Assembly: GCA_949152475.1 (NCBI GenBank)
Contig: OX424560.1
Coordinates: forward strand, 19,655,106-19,719,105
Length of the DNA stretch: 64,000 nt
From: Terebella lapidaria
Taxonomy: Eukaryota; Annelida; Polychaeta; Terebellida; Terebellidae
Direction: 5' to 3'
The notes under the pieces: generated by a model
Told to the model about the DNA's origin: nothing
Seen by the model: only the letters and a program-made list of their open reading frames with translations
The model's database searches: none
In this document: positions 62,633-64,000 of the stretch, in pieces
How the letters are laid out: each line of letters opens with the position of its first letter
Numbering within the stretch: the stretch's first letter is position 1
Translations under genes and position numbers: made by a program

Positions 62633-64000
62633 CTTTACAACATATCCATTGACAGATTAATATACGACTCGTATTGTTTCGATCGTCTGAACTGTTCGGA
62701 GGACGATAACCTAACTAAACCGAAATAGACAACAGCTCGTGTGTTTTATCGTGAATGCGAGCGTCACGCATCGATTTTATCGTGATCTACATGTACAATA
62801 TCACCCCCTCTGCGGTGGGCGTTTAACTCCTCTCTTCCGATGACGTCTATGCTACAAGTTCTAGTCTTCTTCGTATTTACTAACAACTTGATTTCATTCA
62901 TTCATTCATTCACTCAGCAGCATAACGAAAGTCGACACGCGTGCCTTAGCTGTGTGTCAAAGTTAGCTGACCCGTGGCGGTTTCGCCGTATGTAACTTGA
63001 CAGCTAATATGCTCAACTCCCAACCACACCCCCCCCCCCCCTTGCCGCCCCAAACCATCCAATTCAATATCACAAGTGGCTTCTTTCATGAAGTGTTTTC
63101 CACAACGAACAACACAGTGTGTTCAAAGATTACGCAGGGAGGCGTATGTTATTTCCGGTGTCAATGCAGCACATATGGTTAATACGCAGTACGCGAGAAA
63201 GAAAGCATTGAATAAGTGTGAAGGCGCATCTGCAATAGGCCTATATATATACCCAGTCATTTTCTAGCCACCTGTTTACATTTACAAGTACCCCGGTAGA
63301 AGTCATTTGCTCAGATAGGTAATTATTTCTGTTGTGGTATGCCGAATACCATTACCAAAAAATTAAACTTATAACAATACATCTTTGCTGAAGTGGCAAT
63401 ACCAATACCATTTTCATATATTCATGATATTACCAGCACATTCTTATCTTGGTAAAGACACATCGATATTTTAAAATGACTTGTACATGTATGTCATATG
63501 CCATTGTCATATATGACTTCATGATATACTATCGTCATAAAGTTTCAGCGAAAGCTCCTTATACATAATGTGCAGAATTACAGAAATGTAATTGCCTAAT
63601 ATTCTTACGAACGTACCATAATGATCAGTCTTGTAGATTATCCATAAAGCAGATCAAGGCTAATTTTCGTAATTTTCCATAACTTGCTTTTCCATAGAAG
63701 CCTATGAAACGGTCACTTTCATTCTGCATTATGTACATGTATATAAGATGGCCTAAAAAAGAAGTTTTGTAAATATTTACATAGTCATTTAGATCAGGGA
63801 TATTATGCCTAAATACTTAACTACCCACAACAAAGGACTAATCGGTTTTTAATCCGAACAATCTCCGAAATAAATATAATTTTGGCACCGCAGTGGATCA
63901 CATGATCAATAGCATTCCAAATAATCTCTTGGCTCGACTTTCACATTTGAAGCACAATGGTGGCGACTCAGGTCTAATACTTGACCTTACTAGGGCATGC
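62633..64000. promoter_or_regulatory. MRL upstream region
   Basis: No gene recognised. A CRE-like TGACGTCT lies at 62841-62848, about 210 bp before the MRL start. An (ATTC)n run of about four copies is near 62893-62910. A C-run is at about 63028-63041. The last kilobase is AT-rich and featureless by eye. Confidence 0.35.
62635..62649 (-). other. Four-codon upstream ORF before the MRL start
   Basis: ATG GAT ATG TTG TAA ends 2 nt before the main ATG at 62632, in another frame. Real only if this stretch is part of the mature 5' UTR. Confidence 0.4.

Noticed and set aside
62893-62910. ATTC repeat as a functional element
   Set aside because: Only about four copies; ordinary microsatellite noise.

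Overview
The window is from an animal genome, most likely a marine invertebrate. It is AT-rich, its genes are broken into many short GT-AG exons, and it carries animal-specific genes, many transposon types, long G/C homopolymer runs and several DIRS-type retrotransposons. An echinoderm would fit, but the sequence does not fix the phylum.

Three host genes were recognised by reading exons by eye and checking that splice phases and exon lengths agree. (1) UBR3-like E3 ubiquitin ligase, minus strand, 18 exons from 23846 down to 2272. It covers the N-terminal 844 codons, including the UBR box, and continues past the left edge. (2) BRCA1, plus strand, 20 coding exons from 30447 to 44798, predicted 2369 aa. 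It has the RING, the PALB2-type coiled coil and both BRCT repeats. (3) An MRL-family (MIG-10/RIAM/lamellipodin) adaptor, minus strand, 12 coding exons from 62632 down to 46758, predicted 1015 aa. It has a coiled coil, RA and PH domains and a proline-rich tail. UBR3 and BRCA1 are head to head; BRCA1 and the MRL gene converge with about 2 kb between their stop codons.

Repeats dominate the rest. UBR3 intron 12 (4351-17475) holds one DIRS element (about 4514-17394) with a second one nested inside it (about 10687-17197). Both look whole and young. A third DIRS-like element enters at the left edge (1 to about 1200-1630). A roughly 1.6 kb element with a 150-bp tandem array, possibly Helentron-related, sits in UBR3 intron 5 (about 20395-21975). 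The UBR3-BRCA1 interval holds a short TIR element (25900-26336) and a 2.18 kb PIF/Harbinger-like element (26634-28813) with a 3-bp TAA duplication. The latter interrupts a PHD-finger reading frame and contains a smaller palindromic element.

The most unusual feature is a 2.4 kb, 25-bp tandem array (about 32806-35199) in BRCA1 intron 7. It begins at the exon 7 splice donor, and every unit repeats that donor-like sequence (CAG|GTATGA), giving about 95 potential 5' splice sites in a row. No tRNA, rRNA, CRISPR array or prokaryotic operon was seen.
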